From contig NZ_CP089312.1 in assembly GCF_021545335.1 (NCBI RefSeq), forward strand, positions 5,642,001 through 5,706,000: a stretch of 64,000 nt of DNA. The letters run 5' to 3'. The notes below the pieces were generated by a model. It made no database searches. It had not been told where the DNA came from and worked only from the letters and a program-made list of their open reading frames with translations. Every line of letters begins with the position of its first letter. Within the stretch, counting starts at the first letter, position 1. Positions 13,993-22,114 of this stretch are shown piece after piece. Source of the stretch: Streptomyces sp. GQFP (GTDB taxonomy: Bacteria; Actinomycetota; Actinomycetes; Streptomycetales; Streptomycetaceae). The translations under genes and the position numbers were made by a program.

Positions 13993-16260
13993 ATGTTCGA
14001 CCGCATAGCCGAGCTGGCGATCCGCCGGTCCCGGCTGGTCCTCGTCGTCGCCGTCGTGGCCACGGCCCTCATGGGTGTCCTGGGCGCCGGCGCGTTCGGT
14101 AAACTGCTCGGTGGCGGCTTCGACGACCCGGCCTCCCAGTCGACCCGGGCCGCGAAGGTCATTGACGAGAAGTTCGGCGGCGAGACGAACCTGGTTCTGC
14201 TGGTCCGGGCCTCGGACGGGCGTGTCGATGCCTCGGCCGCCGCCCGGAGCGGCCAGGAGCTGGTGGCCGACCTGCGAGCGGAGAAGAGCCTCGCGAACGT
14301 CGTCTCGTACTGGGATACGGACACCGGCATCGCGGATCTCCGCTCCCGGGACGGCCGCGAGGCCATCGTGCTCGCCCATGTGAAGGGCGACGAGACCCAG
14401 CAGCAGGAGAACGCCCGCGCCCTCATCGACGCCTACACCGGAACGTACGGGGACGGGGACGCGCTCACTGTCCGGGCCGGGGGCGGCGCCGCTGTCGGCG
14501 GTGACATGTCGAAGCAGGTCGTCGACGATCTCGTCCTCGCCGAGGCCATCGCCGTGCCGCTGACCCTCGTACTGCTCCTGTTCGTCTTCGGCAGTGTGGT
14601 CGCGGCCCTGCTGCCGCTCGTCATCGCGGTCATCGCCATCCTGGGCTCGTTCGCCCAGCTCTCGCTCCTCGGGAGCGTCACCGACGTCTCCGTCTCGGCG
14701 ACCAACCTCACCACCGCGCTGGGCCTCGGCCTGGGCATCGACTACGCCCTGCTGATGATCAGCCGGTTCCGGGAGCAGCTCGCGACGGGGGCGAGTGTGG
14801 ACGACGCCGTACGTCGGACGGTGCACACCGCGGGCCGTACGGTCGCGTTCTCCGCCGCGACCGTGGCCGCTGCCCTCGCCGCGCTCCTGGTGTTCCCGCA
14901 GTACTTCCTCCGCTCGTTCGGCTACGCCGGGGTCGGCGTCGTCGCCGTCGCGGCCGTCAGCACCCTGTTCGTGATGCCGGCGCTGTTCGTGGTCCTGGGG
15001 CACCGGGTCAACAGCGGGCGGCTGCCGTTGCCGTGGTTGAAGCAGGGGCGCGCGACCGCTCGTACGTCCCGTACTTCCATGTGGGGACGGCTGGCCCGTA
15101 CCGTCATGCGGCGGCCCGCGCTCACCGCGCTGCCCGTGCTCGCGGTCCTGCTGGTCGCGGCGAGCCCGCTGCTGGGGATCACCTTCGGCACCCCGGACGA
15201 ACGCGTCCTGCCTGCGGGCGCCGAGAGCCGCCAGGTCTCCGTGGCCCTGCGCGAGAACTTCAACGGCAACGACGAGTCGGCCCTTCATGTCGTCATCGAC
15301 GGGCCGGTCGCGCAGGCTCCGTTGAGCGTGTACGCGGCTGAACTGTCCGGGTTGGGTGGTGTGGTGCGGGTCGACGCGAGTGCCGGTACCTACGTGGACG
15401 GCCAGCGGTCCGCCGATTCTCCCAACTCCGCCCTCGGGCGGCCCGGGGCGCAGCGGATCACTGTCGTGAGCGACCTGGTCCCTCGGTCGGACGAGGCGCA
15501 GGACCTGGTCCGTGAGGCACGGTCCGTCGAGCCGCCCGCCGGATCAGACCCCCTCGTGGGCGGTGTCGACGCCGTACTGGTCGATTCCAAGGACTCCATC
15601 AGCGGCCGGCTCCCGATCGCCGTGGCCCTGGTCGCGCTCACCACCTTCGTCCTGCTCTTCCTGTTCACGGGGAGCGTGGTCCAGCCTCTGCGGGCGCTGC
15701 TCCTCAACGTGGTCAGCCTGGGCGCGACCCTCGGCGTCATGACCTGGATCTTCCAGGACGGGCACTTCTCCTCGCTGCTCGGCTTCTCGGCGCAGCCGAT
15801 GGAGGTGTCGATGACCGTGCTGATGTTCTGCATCGCCTTCGGTCTGTCGATGGACTACGAGGTGTTCGTGACCAGCCGGATCAAGGAACTCCACGACCTG
15901 GGCGAGGACAACGAGTCCGCCGTGGCCAACGGCCTCGGGCACACCGGCCGTATCGTCACCGCGGCGGCCTGCCTCCTCGCCGTGAGCTTCTTCGCCTTCG
16001 GCACGTCGAAGATCAGCTTCATGCAGATGTTCGGTCTGGGGAGTGGGCTGGCGATTCTCATCGACGCTGTGGCTGTACGGGGGGTTCTTGTCCCTGCGGC
16101 GATGCGACTGCTGGGGCGCTCGGCCTGGTACGCGCCCGGTTTCCTGCGGACAGTGCATGGGCGGTTCGGCCTCAGCGAGGGGGGACCTGCGGCGGCCTCC
16201 GTAGCTGCGCCGGGGGCCGAGGCGGAGTCTCCGTACGCGAAGAACTCGACCGGGGTCTGA
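13993..16260 (+). CDS. MMPL/RND-family membrane transporter
   Basis: This 755-aa protein has the duplicated MMPL layout: one N-terminal helix, a large extracytoplasmic loop, a five-to-six helix bundle (about residues 180-350), a second loop and a second bundle (about 540-720). The sterol-sensing-like motif Gly-Leu-Gly-Ile-Asp-Tyr-Ala-Leu-Leu is in the first bundle and its mate Gly-Leu-Ser-Met-Asp-Tyr-Glu-Val-Phe in the second; their Asp-Tyr pairs are the proton-relay residues. Such proteins export lipids or hydrophobic compounds. AAAGGAGAA precedes the ATG at 13993. A scrambled fragment of a close paralogue lies 0.8 kb downstream. Confidence 0.93.
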   Translation: MFDRIAELAIRRSRLVLVVAVVATALMGVLGAGAFGKLLGGGFDDPASQSTRAAKVIDEKFGGETNLVLLVRASDGRVDASAAARSGQELVADLRAEKSLANVVSYWDTDTGIADLRSRDGREAIVLAHVKGDETQQQENARALIDAYTGTYGDGDALTVRAGGGAAVGGDMSKQVVDDLVLAEAIAVPLTLVLLLFVFGSVVAALLPLVIAVIAILGSFAQLSLLGSVTDVSVSATNLTTALGLGLGIDYALLMISRFREQLATGASVDDAVRRTVHTAGRTVAFSAATVAAALAALLVFPQYFLRSFGYAGVGVVAVAAVSTLFVMPALFVVLGHRVNSGRLPLPWLKQGRATARTSRTSMWGRLARTVMRRPALTALPVLAVLLVAASPLLGITFGTPDERVLPAGAESRQVSVALRENFNGNDESALHVVIDGPVAQAPLSVYAAELSGLGGVVRVDASAGTYVDGQRSADSPNSALGRPGAQRITVVSDLVPRSDEAQDLVREARSVEPPAGSDPLVGGVDAVLVDSKDSISGRLPIAVALVALTTFVLLFLFTGSVVQPLRALLLNVVSLGATLGVMTWIFQDGHFSSLLGFSAQPMEVSMTVLMFCIAFGLSMDYEVFVTSRIKELHDLGEDNESAVANGLGHTGRIVTAAACLLAVSFFAFGTSKISFMQMFGLGSGLAILIDAVAVRGVLVPAAMRLLGRSAWYAPGFLRTVHGRFGLSEGGPAAASVAAPGAEAESPYAKNSTGV

Positions 16261-16287
16261 CCCCGGACCACGCACGCCGGAGGCCGT

Positions 16288-16321
16288 CCCCCAGTAGTGG
16301 TTCGGACACCACTACTGGGGG
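16288..16321 (+). terminator. mmpL terminator
   Basis: CCCCCAGTAGTGGT (16288-16301) pairs perfectly with 16308-16321 around the loop TCGGAC, 27 bp after the mmpL stop. It also insulates vapBC. Confidence 0.85.
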
Positions 16322-16367
16322 AATCCATGCATACTGGCAAGAGGTATGAATGTGTCTGGAGGATGCC

Positions 16368-16574
16368 ATGTCACGTACCATGATCGACCTTGATGATGCA
16401 CTCATTGCCGAGGCCGCGGAAATACTGGGCACCACGACCAAGCGAGCCACGGTGAACGGCGCCCTGGCGGAGTTCGTGGCGGCGGCGAAGCGGCAGCGGT
16501 TCATGGACATGTTGGAAGGCGGGGTCTTCAGTGACCTCGGTGATCCGGAAGTGATGGCGAAGGCGTGGCGGTAG
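16368..16574 (+). CDS. vapB: VapB-type antitoxin
   Basis: This 68-aa antitoxin has the N-terminal ribbon-helix-helix start Met-Ser-Arg-Thr-Met-Ile-Asp-Leu-Asp-Asp. The C-terminal toxin-binding tail is Met-Leu-Glu-Gly-Gly-Val-Phe-Ser-Asp-Leu. GGAGG lies 5 nt before the ATG. The gene overlaps vapC by 10 bp. VapB binds the toxin and represses the pair's promoter. Confidence 0.93.
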   Translation: MSRTMIDLDDALIAEAAEILGTTTKRATVNGALAEFVAAAKRQRFMDMLEGGVFSDLGDPEVMAKAWR

Positions 16575-16984
16575 AGCGGTTTCTCGTCGACAAGAGTGTG
16601 TGGGTGCGTGCCGGAAATCCGTCGGTCAGGGCTGCGCTGATGCCTCTTGTGCAGCGGGGACTTCTCGCGACGTGTGCTGTTGTCGACCTGGAGATCCTGT
16701 TCAGCGCGCGTAACGGGGAAGAGCACGCGGCGGGGCGGTCGGTCCGCAAGGGTTTCGAGTGGCTGCCACTCACCGACGAGATCGGCGCTCGGGTCATCGA
16801 GGTCCAAGGGCTTCTGGCGGAGAAGGGTATGCACCGCGAGGCGTCCATCCCGGACCTGCTGATGGCCGCCACGGCTGAGCGGCACGGCGTGACGGTGCTG
16901 CACTATGACGGCGACTTCGAGCACATCGCCGAGATCACCGGGCAGCCCGTCGAGTGGGTGGTGGAGCGTGGGTCCGTGCCGTGA
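16565..16984 (+). CDS. vapC: VapC-type PIN-domain ribonuclease toxin
   Basis: This 139-aa PIN-domain nuclease has the acidic catalytic set Asp9, Glu43, Asp97 and Asp115 (or 117), all intact, so the toxin should be active as a Mg-dependent RNase. The C-terminal signature His-Gly-Val-Thr-Val-Leu-His-Tyr-Asp-Gly-Asp-Phe is classical. It starts at a GTG inside the end of vapB. The pair lies between the intact mmpL and a fragment that repeats the end of mmpL, which suggests arrival by insertion or duplication. Confidence 0.93.
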   Translation: MAVERFLVDKSVWVRAGNPSVRAALMPLVQRGLLATCAVVDLEILFSARNGEEHAAGRSVRKGFEWLPLTDEIGARVIEVQGLLAEKGMHREASIPDLLMAATAERHGVTVLHYDGDFEHIAEITGQPVEWVVERGSVP

Positions 16985-17023
16985 GCGGGGCTCCTCTGGT
17001 CAGTGAGGTTGCCGAAGAGGGCT

Positions 17024-17053
17024 ACAGGTTGCTCATCGGCTCGATGTCCGCCA
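17024..17053 (-). pseudogene. Relic matching the 3' end of the gene at 18348-18938
   Basis: The ~28 bases here repeat the last codons (Asp-Ile-Glu-Pro-Met, Asn-Leu, stop) of the zinc-finger-like gene whose 3' end is at 18350, with two mismatches and the same orientation. Only the tail of the gene is present. It abuts the mmpL fragment, so this is a junction of two scraps. Confidence 0.6.
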
Positions 17054-17457
17054 GACCGAGCAGCAGGAGAACGTCCGCGCCGTCGTCGACGCCTACACCG
17101 GAACGTACATCGCCATCCTGGGCTCGTTCGCCCAGCTCTCGCTCCTCAGGAGTATCACCGACGTCTCCGTCTCGGCGACCAACCTCACCACGGCACTGGG
17201 CCTCGGCCTGGGCATCGACTACGCCCTGCTGATGATCAGCCGGTTCCGTGAGCAGCTCGCGACGAAGGCGAGCGTGGACGACGCGGTACGCCGGACGGTG
17301 CACACCGCGGGCCGTACGGTCGCGTTCTCCGCCGCGACCGTCGCCGCCGCGCTCGCGGCGCTCCTCGTGTTCCCGCAGTACTTCCTCCGCTCGTTCGGCT
17401 ACGCCGGGGCCGAGGCGGAGTCTCCGTACGCGAAGAACTCGACGGGGCCTGACCTCG
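17054..17457 (+). pseudogene. Scrambled fragment of an mmpL paralogue
   Basis: The stretch aligns with three separate parts of the intact gene in order: 17055-17108 with about 14395-14458, 17109-17410 with 14632-14932, and from there to 17457 with the end of the gene from about 16208. The first join skips 173 bp and breaks the frame. The second joins at the shared string GCCGGGG. Scattered single-base differences show the source was a diverged copy. The kept middle part is the first transmembrane bundle with its Gly-Ile-Asp-Tyr-Ala motif. No start or ribosome site is present. Confidence 0.85.
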
Positions 17458-17487
17458 GACCGCGCGGGAGACCACCGGGCTCTGGTG

Positions 17488-18351
17488 TCAGGGCTCGGGG
17501 TTCTCCGCGAGGCCGTCCAGCTGCTCCATGTGTGTCGGAGTCAGCTCGACCCGGCCCGCCGCCACGTTCTCCTCCAGGTGGGCGATCCTTGCCGTGCCAG
17601 GGATCGGGAGGATCGCCGGGGAGTGGTGGAGGAGCCAGGCCAGGGCGATCTGGGTGGGGGTCGCGTCGAGTTCGTGGGCGATGGCGGTGATCGTCGCCTG
17701 TTCGCCCGTCGAGCCCCGAGCCACCGGACGCCACGGCAGGAACGCGATCCCCGCCGCCTCGCAGGCCCTGAGCACGGGCTCGTGCTCGCGGTCGAGCAGG
17801 TTGTACCGGTTCTGGACGCTCGCGATGTCGACGATCTCGCGGGCGTCGGCCAGTTCCGCGACCGTCACCTCCGAGAGGCCTATGCGGGCGACCTTGCCCG
17901 CCGCCCGCAACTCCCGCAGCGCGCCCAGCTGTTCGGGGAGCGGGACCTCCGGGTCCAGACGGTGCAGCTGGAGGAGTTCGAGGCGTTCGACGCGCAGTCG
18001 GCGCAGGGCCTCGTCGACCTGCGTACGGAGGCTGTCCGGGCGGCCGTCGTTGCGCCACTCGCCGGACGACTGGGAGCGGGTGAAGCCGACCTTCGTGGTG
18101 ATCAGCAGGTCGTCGGGGTAGGGGTGCAGGGCCTCGGCGAGGAGTTCCTCGTTGGCTCCGCCGCCGTAGAGGTGGGCAGTGTCGATGAGGGTGACGCCCA
18201 GTTCGACCGCCCGCCGGGCCACCGCGACGGCGTTCGCGCGGGCGGCGGCCGGTTCGGCGGGCAGGTGCATGGCGCCGAAGCCGAGCCTGCCGACCTCAAG
18301 TGCCCTGGCCTCTTGGTCTCCGCCGATACGGAACGTGCTGAACGTGCTCAC
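17488..18351 (-). CDS. Aldo/keto reductase
   Basis: This 287-aa NADPH-dependent TIM-barrel oxidoreductase has the catalytic tetrad in order: Asp in Leu-Ile-Asp-Thr-Ala, Tyr in His-Leu-Tyr-Gly, Lys in Thr-Thr-Lys-Val-Gly-Phe and His in Leu-Gln-Leu-His-Arg-Leu. The C-terminal cofactor segment Pro-Ile-Pro-Gly-Thr-Ala-Arg is also present. The GTG start at 18351 overlaps the previous stop as GTGA, so the two genes are translationally coupled. The substrate is unknown. Confidence 0.93.
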   Translation of the reverse strand: MSTFSTFRIGGDQEARALEVGRLGFGAMHLPAEPAAARANAVAVARRAVELGVTLIDTAHLYGGGANEELLAEALHPYPDDLLITTKVGFTRSQSSGEWRNDGRPDSLRTQVDEALRRLRVERLELLQLHRLDPEVPLPEQLGALRELRAAGKVARIGLSEVTVAELADAREIVDIASVQNRYNLLDREHEPVLRACEAAGIAFLPWRPVARGSTGEQATITAIAHELDATPTQIALAWLLHHSPAILPIPGTARIAHLEENVAAGRVELTPTHMEQLDGLAENPEP

Positions 18352-18938
18352 AGGTTGCCCATCGGCTCGATGTCCACCTTCACCGGCGTACCCCAGATCC
18401 GCAGTACCTCGTAGTCGGTGAACTCGTGGACCAGGCGGTAGGCGATGCCTGGGCGGGCGCCCCGGCGCTCGGCGGAGAGGTAGCGCTCGGCCTCCAGGCG
18501 GTCGCGGCGCGGGGTGCCGCAGAGCTGCCAGACCTGGCCGGTCCAGACCTCGGGGAGCCAGCGCTGCTGGGGCTGGGGGCGGTCTGCGCGGACGCCGTAG
18601 CGGGACATCGTGCGCTCGGGGGTCGCCGATTCCGGGTTCGTGGGACGGTGCTGCCCGTAGTCGCCGTTCTGTTCGCTGCGGCGGGCGCTTCGGCGGCGCG
18701 TCTCGCAGAGCAGGCACAGGTCGACCGCGCTCTCGTCGATCGGGCCGTTCGGATGCTCGCCGCAGCGGGTCGTGGGCGCCGACCCGGACACCGTGTCCTC
18801 CAGGATCGCCAGGGCCCGCTTCAGGTCGGCCTTGACCTCCTGCAGTTTCGCGTCGGGGGTGTCGGAGCCGAGCGCGTCCCCGTGCTCGCCGAGGACGCGC
18901 AGGGCTCGCCCGAGGGCGGTCAGCTGGGCGTGGTTCAC
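18348..18938 (-). CDS. Hypothetical protein with Cys-rich zinc-binding centre
   Basis: This 196-aa protein has a helical N-terminus, then Cys-Gly-Glu-His followed by Cys-Leu-Leu-Cys ~18 residues later (a likely zinc site). After an Arg/Gln-rich linker comes a C-terminal domain with many Trp and Tyr residues (Trp-Leu-Pro-Glu-Val-Trp-Thr-Gly-Gln-Val-Trp). I do not recognise the family. It is the first gene of a coupled pair with the aldo/keto reductase. A 28-bp copy of its tail lies at 17024-17053. Confidence 0.75.
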   Translation of the reverse strand: MNHAQLTALGRALRVLGEHGDALGSDTPDAKLQEVKADLKRALAILEDTVSGSAPTTRCGEHPNGPIDESAVDLCLLCETRRRSARRSEQNGDYGQHRPTNPESATPERTMSRYGVRADRPQPQQRWLPEVWTGQVWQLCGTPRRDRLEAERYLSAERRGARPGIAYRLVHEFTDYEVLRIWGTPVKVDIEPMGNL

Positions 18939-19062
18939 GGTGGTCGTCCCTTCGGCGGGCAGGCGTACGTGTGCGTGCGGTGTGCTGAGTGCTCAGTGGT
19001 CTCCACCGTCGCACACGCCACTGACAACGCGGGCGAGTACGGCTGTGCCGACGGAGGCGGGC

Positions 19063-19596
19063 CTACGCCTCGAACTCCGTCAGGTCGATCGCGTGGACGA
19101 TCAGCTGATGGCCGTACACGGGGTGGGTCGTCTGCCGTTCCTCGGTCAGGCCCAGCTTGCGGATGACGTTCTCGGAGGCGTCGTCGCCCGCCCTGCTGAT
19201 GCTGATCACCCGGTCGAGACCCCGGTCCTGGAGGGCGAACTCCAGGGTCGCGTGGGCGGCCTCGGAGGCGTACCCCTGACCCCAGAACTGCGAGCCGAGC
19301 AGCCAGCTGATCGCCACGTCGGACGCGACCTCCGGCAGGAACTCGGGCACGGACAGGCCGACCGCGCCCGCCAGTTCGCCCGAGGCGAGCAGTTCGACGG
19401 CGAAGATCCCGAAGCCCTCCTCGTCCCACTCCTCCTCCCACCGCTCGATCACCTCGGCCGTGTACTCCAGGTCGCGCACCGAGCCGTCGTCGATCCAGCG
19501 CATCACCTGGGAGTCCGCGTGGATCTCCGACAGGGGCACGAGGTCGTCGTCGGTCCAGCGGCGGAGGAGGAGGCGGGGGGTGTGGATCTCGGTCAT
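19063..19596 (-). CDS. GNAT-family N-acetyltransferase (RimJ/RimL type)
   Basis: This 177-aa protein starts with the typical Thr-Pro-Arg-Leu-Leu-Leu-Arg-Arg-Trp. It has the acetyl-CoA loop region (Trp-Gly-Gln-Gly-Tyr-Ala-Ser-Glu-Ala, near residue 110) and the Ser-Glu-Asn-Val-Ile-Arg-Lys-Leu-Gly segment of RimL-type enzymes that acetylate protein N-termini or small amines. The ATG at 19596 has AGGA 8 nt upstream; an ATG three codons earlier is too close to that site. It stands alone upstream of murQ's 3' end. Confidence 0.92.
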   Translation of the reverse strand: MTEIHTPRLLLRRWTDDDLVPLSEIHADSQVMRWIDDGSVRDLEYTAEVIERWEEEWDEEGFGIFAVELLASGELAGAVGLSVPEFLPEVASDVAISWLLGSQFWGQGYASEAAHATLEFALQDRGLDRVISISRAGDDASENVIRKLGLTEERQTTHPVYGHQLIVHAIDLTEFEA

Positions 19597-19656
19597 GGCG
19601 CCCATCCTGCCCGACGGCCGAGCCCCTCAGTACGGCAGTAGTGCCTCAGTAGTGCC

Positions 19657-20604
19657 TCAGTGGGGTGCCGCTGCCAGGGCCGCGCGCAGGTGGCCGTCGT
19701 TCTCCGCGAGGAGCCGGGCCGCCGTCGGGCCGTCCACGCCGCCCAGGACGACGAGGATCGCGTTCTTCGTCTCCCCGTCCGTCGCCGCGAGGGCCGCCTC
19801 GATCTCCTCGTCGCCCGCCCCGGTCGCCAGGGCGACGATCCGCCGCGAACGGGCCCGGAGCTTCTCGTTCGACGCCCGTACGTCGACCATCAGATTCCCG
19901 TACGTCTTGCCGAGCCGGATCATCGTGATCGTCGACAGCATGTTGAGGACGAGTTTCTGTGCCGTGCCCGCCTTGAGGCGGGTGGACCCGGTGAGCAACT
20001 CGGGTCCTACGACGATCTCGATGCCGTGGTCGGCGGCGGCCGCGAGCGCGCTGTGCGCGTTGCAGGACAGCCCGATCGTCAACGCGCCCTGCGCGCGGGC
20101 GTGTTCGACGGCACCGATCGCGTACGGCGTACGGCCCGACGCCGAGACGCCGACCACCGTGTCCAGGGCGGTGACGCCGAGCGCGTCGAGGTCACCGGCG
20201 GCCAGCTCCTTGGAGTCCTCGGCACCCTCGACCGAGGTGACCATGGCCTCGGGGCCGCCCGCGATCACGCCCGTGACCTGCGCGGGGTCGGTGTTGAAGG
20301 TGGGCGGGCACTCGGACGCGTCCAGCACACCGAGCCGGCCCGGGGTCCCCGCGCCCGCGTAGACCAGTCGGCCGCCGCGTGCCATACGGGCCGCCACGGC
20401 GTCGATCGCGGCGGCGATCTCCGGGATCCGTTCGGCGACGGCGGCCGGGACGGTGGTGTCCTCGGCGTTCATCAGCCGGGCGATGTCGAGGGTGGGCAAC
20501 TGGTCGATCTCGGCGAGCTCCGGGCGGAACGCCTCGGTCGTCAGCGACTCCAACTCCTCTTTCAGGGCGCGATGGTTGGAGGAGGCGTCAGCGGTTGAGG
20601 TCAT
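19657..20604 (-). CDS. murQ: N-acetylmuramic acid 6-phosphate etherase
   Basis: This 315-aa SIS-domain enzyme cleaves the lactyl ether of MurNAc-6-phosphate to give GlcNAc-6-phosphate and lactate in peptidoglycan recycling. The signature Tyr-Ala-Gly-Ala-Gly-Thr-Pro-Gly-Arg-Leu-Gly followed by Ser-Glu-Cys-Pro-Pro-Thr-Phe is present, with the catalytic Glu in the latter. The second family signature is at Leu-Lys-Ala-Gly-Thr-Ala-Gln-Lys. Length is normal. It follows an RpiR-type regulator on the same strand, across a 92-bp gap filled with octamer repeats. Confidence 0.96.
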   Translation of the reverse strand: MTSTADASSNHRALKEELESLTTEAFRPELAEIDQLPTLDIARLMNAEDTTVPAAVAERIPEIAAAIDAVAARMARGGRLVYAGAGTPGRLGVLDASECPPTFNTDPAQVTGVIAGGPEAMVTSVEGAEDSKELAAGDLDALGVTALDTVVGVSASGRTPYAIGAVEHARAQGALTIGLSCNAHSALAAAADHGIEIVVGPELLTGSTRLKAGTAQKLVLNMLSTITMIRLGKTYGNLMVDVRASNEKLRARSRRIVALATGAGDEEIEAALAATDGETKNAILVVLGGVDGPTAARLLAENDGHLRAALAAAPH

Positions 20605-20623
20605 TGCGTGCAGCTCTTTCCGA

Positions 20624-20687
20624 TCTAACGGTCCAACGGTCTAACAGTTCAACGGTCTAACGGTTCAACGGTCTTTCGGTCCAACGG
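20624..20687. repeat. Eight tandem copies of an octamer
   Basis: The unit TCYAACGG is repeated head to tail eight times without gaps: positions 20624, 20632, 20640, 20648, 20656, 20664, 20672 and 20680. Variants are mostly C/T at the second or third base, with one TCTTTCGG. The array occupies most of the gap between the RpiR gene and murQ and ends 20 bp before the murQ start codon. Confidence 0.92.
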
Positions 20688-20696
20688 CCTTCGGTG

Positions 20697-21686
20697 CTAT
20701 CGGCGAGATGTCGTGTTGCTGTTGCTGCTGCGGGGGGTGTGGCGGTGGGCCAGGGCCTCGTAGGAGGCCGAGAGGGCGGGCGCGGCGGTCTCGTACGTCT
20801 TCTGCGCCACACCTATGAACAGGCAGTCCACGACGAGGAGTTGGCTGGTCCGGGACGACATGGCCGCCGGGCGCAGCTCGCTCTCGCGGGCCGTGGAGGT
20901 GGTGAGGATGTGGTCGGCGTACTGGGTCACCGGCCCGTCGGGGCGTCCGGTGATCGCGACGGTGCTGGCCCCTCGCTCGAACGCAACCCTGAGTGGCTCG
21001 ATCACATCACCCGTGGACCCCGAGTGCGTGATCGCGATGGCGACGTCCTTCGCGCGCAGCTGCACGGCGTTGGTGACGGCGAGGTGCGGGTCGCTGTGGG
21101 CGTGCGCTATCAGCCCTATGCGCAGCAGTTTCTGGGTGAGGTCCTGGGCGACCAGGCCGGAGGCGCCGACGCCGTAGATGTCGATGCGACGGGCGGCGGC
21201 GAGCGCGCTGACGGCGGCCGACAGCTGGACGACATCGAGCCCGGCGGCGGTGTCGGCGAGGGTCTGCTGCTCGTCGTACGCCAGTTTCGCCACCACGTCG
21301 GCGAGCGGGTCGTCGACGGCGATGTCGGCGGTGACGGCGGGGGAGCGCCCTGACTGCTGCTGGGCGGCGAGGCCCGCGAGCGCGAGGCGCAGGTCGCGAT
21401 ACCCGGGGTAGCCGAGCAGCCGGGCGGTACGGACGACCGTCGCCTCGCTGGTGCCGGTGAGTTCGGCGAGGCCGGTGACCGTGAGGGCCGCGCAGCCGGC
21501 CGGATCGGCGGCGACCGCCTCGGCGACGCGCTGCATCGAGCGGGTCATCGAGGGCGCCAGCGTCCGCACCTTGGCGGCGAGGGCGGCGGGCGCGGGTGGG
21601 GTGACACCGAGCCCACCGGGTACGGCGGCCGCTGATCCGAAAATTTCCTTCACGTCTTGGGTCACATGATGAAAGATATTTTCCAT
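20697..21686 (-). CDS. MurR/RpiR-family regulator with SIS domain
   Basis: This 329-aa protein has an N-terminal RpiR helix-turn-helix (about residues 30-105, with Leu-Thr-Gly-Thr-Ser-Glu-Ala-Thr-Val-Val-Arg). The C-terminal sugar-phosphate-binding SIS domain is at about residues 140-290 (Ile-Asp-Ile-Tyr-Gly-Val-Gly-Ala-Ser-Gly, then Thr-His-Ser-Gly-Ser-Thr). Being upstream of murQ it should sense MurNAc-6-phosphate or a related sugar phosphate. The first ATG at 21686 has no ribosome site and a palindrome runs over it, so the mRNA may be leaderless or the start may be a later GTG. Confidence 0.9.
   Translation of the reverse strand: MENIFHHVTQDVKEIFGSAAAVPGGLGVTPPAPAALAAKVRTLAPSMTRSMQRVAEAVAADPAGCAALTVTGLAELTGTSEATVVRTARLLGYPGYRDLRLALAGLAAQQQSGRSPAVTADIAVDDPLADVVAKLAYDEQQTLADTAAGLDVVQLSAAVSALAAARRIDIYGVGASGLVAQDLTQKLLRIGLIAHAHSDPHLAVTNAVQLRAKDVAIAITHSGSTGDVIEPLRVAFERGASTVAITGRPDGPVTQYADHILTTSTARESELRPAAMSSRTSQLLVVDCLFIGVAQKTYETAAPALSASYEALAHRHTPRSSNSNTTSRR
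21669..21686. promoter_or_regulatory. AT-rich palindrome over the RpiR start codon
   Basis: This 18-bp element matches its own reverse complement at 14 of 18 positions, with the half-site ATG-AA-ATAT. It ends exactly at the ATG of the RpiR gene and is the most AT-rich spot nearby. A repressor bound here would block transcription, so autoregulation is the simplest reading. Confidence 0.5.
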
Positions 21687-21721
21687 TCGGGCGTACGGTC
21701 AAGAGTGCGCACAATGGGTGC

Positions 21722-22114
21722 ATGACCCCCATCACCCCCTTGGAGCAGGCGCTGCACTCGGCCCGCGCCCTCGTGCTCGCCGACCTGGTCGCGGGCGAGG
21801 TCGCCGAGGCGGACGTGGTCTCGATGGTCGAGGAGTCGGTCGTACAGCGCCGCTGGTGGGTCGAGCAGTGGCCGGAGGGTTCCGGGTACGTGGCGGGGCT
21901 GGTCGCCCAGGACGTCCAGGACGCCCTCCTGGAGAGCTACGGCCGCTGGCCCCTGTGCCCGGTCTGCGGCGCAGGCGATCCGCACGCCCTGGAGGTGGAG
22001 CCCGAGTTGGGCCCCGACCCGCACTGGGTGTGCCACAAGGCGGGGGTGCGGGTGGCGGCGCTGGGCTCGCTGGGGTCTGCGGGCGGGGCCGACGATGGGT
22101 TCGCCTCGTCGTGA
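21722..22114 (+). CDS. Hypothetical protein with zinc-ribbon-like motif
   Basis: This 130-aa protein has a helical N-terminal ~75 residues and the motif Cys-Pro-Val-Cys-Gly, with Cys-His ~25 residues later as in a small zinc ribbon. No ribosome site precedes the ATG, and the divergent RpiR start is only 35 bp away, so translation may be leaderless. It overlaps the DUF4031 gene by 4 bp. The family is unknown to me beyond being conserved in streptomycetes. Confidence 0.75.
   Translation: MTPITPLEQALHSARALVLADLVAGEVAEADVVSMVEESVVQRRWWVEQWPEGSGYVAGLVAQDVQDALLESYGRWPLCPVCGAGDPHALEVEPELGPDPHWVCHKAGVRVAALGSLGSAGGADDGFASS

Noticed and set aside
20624..20687. CRISPR array
   Set aside because: The octamers are contiguous with no spacers, far too short for CRISPR repeats, and no cas gene is near.
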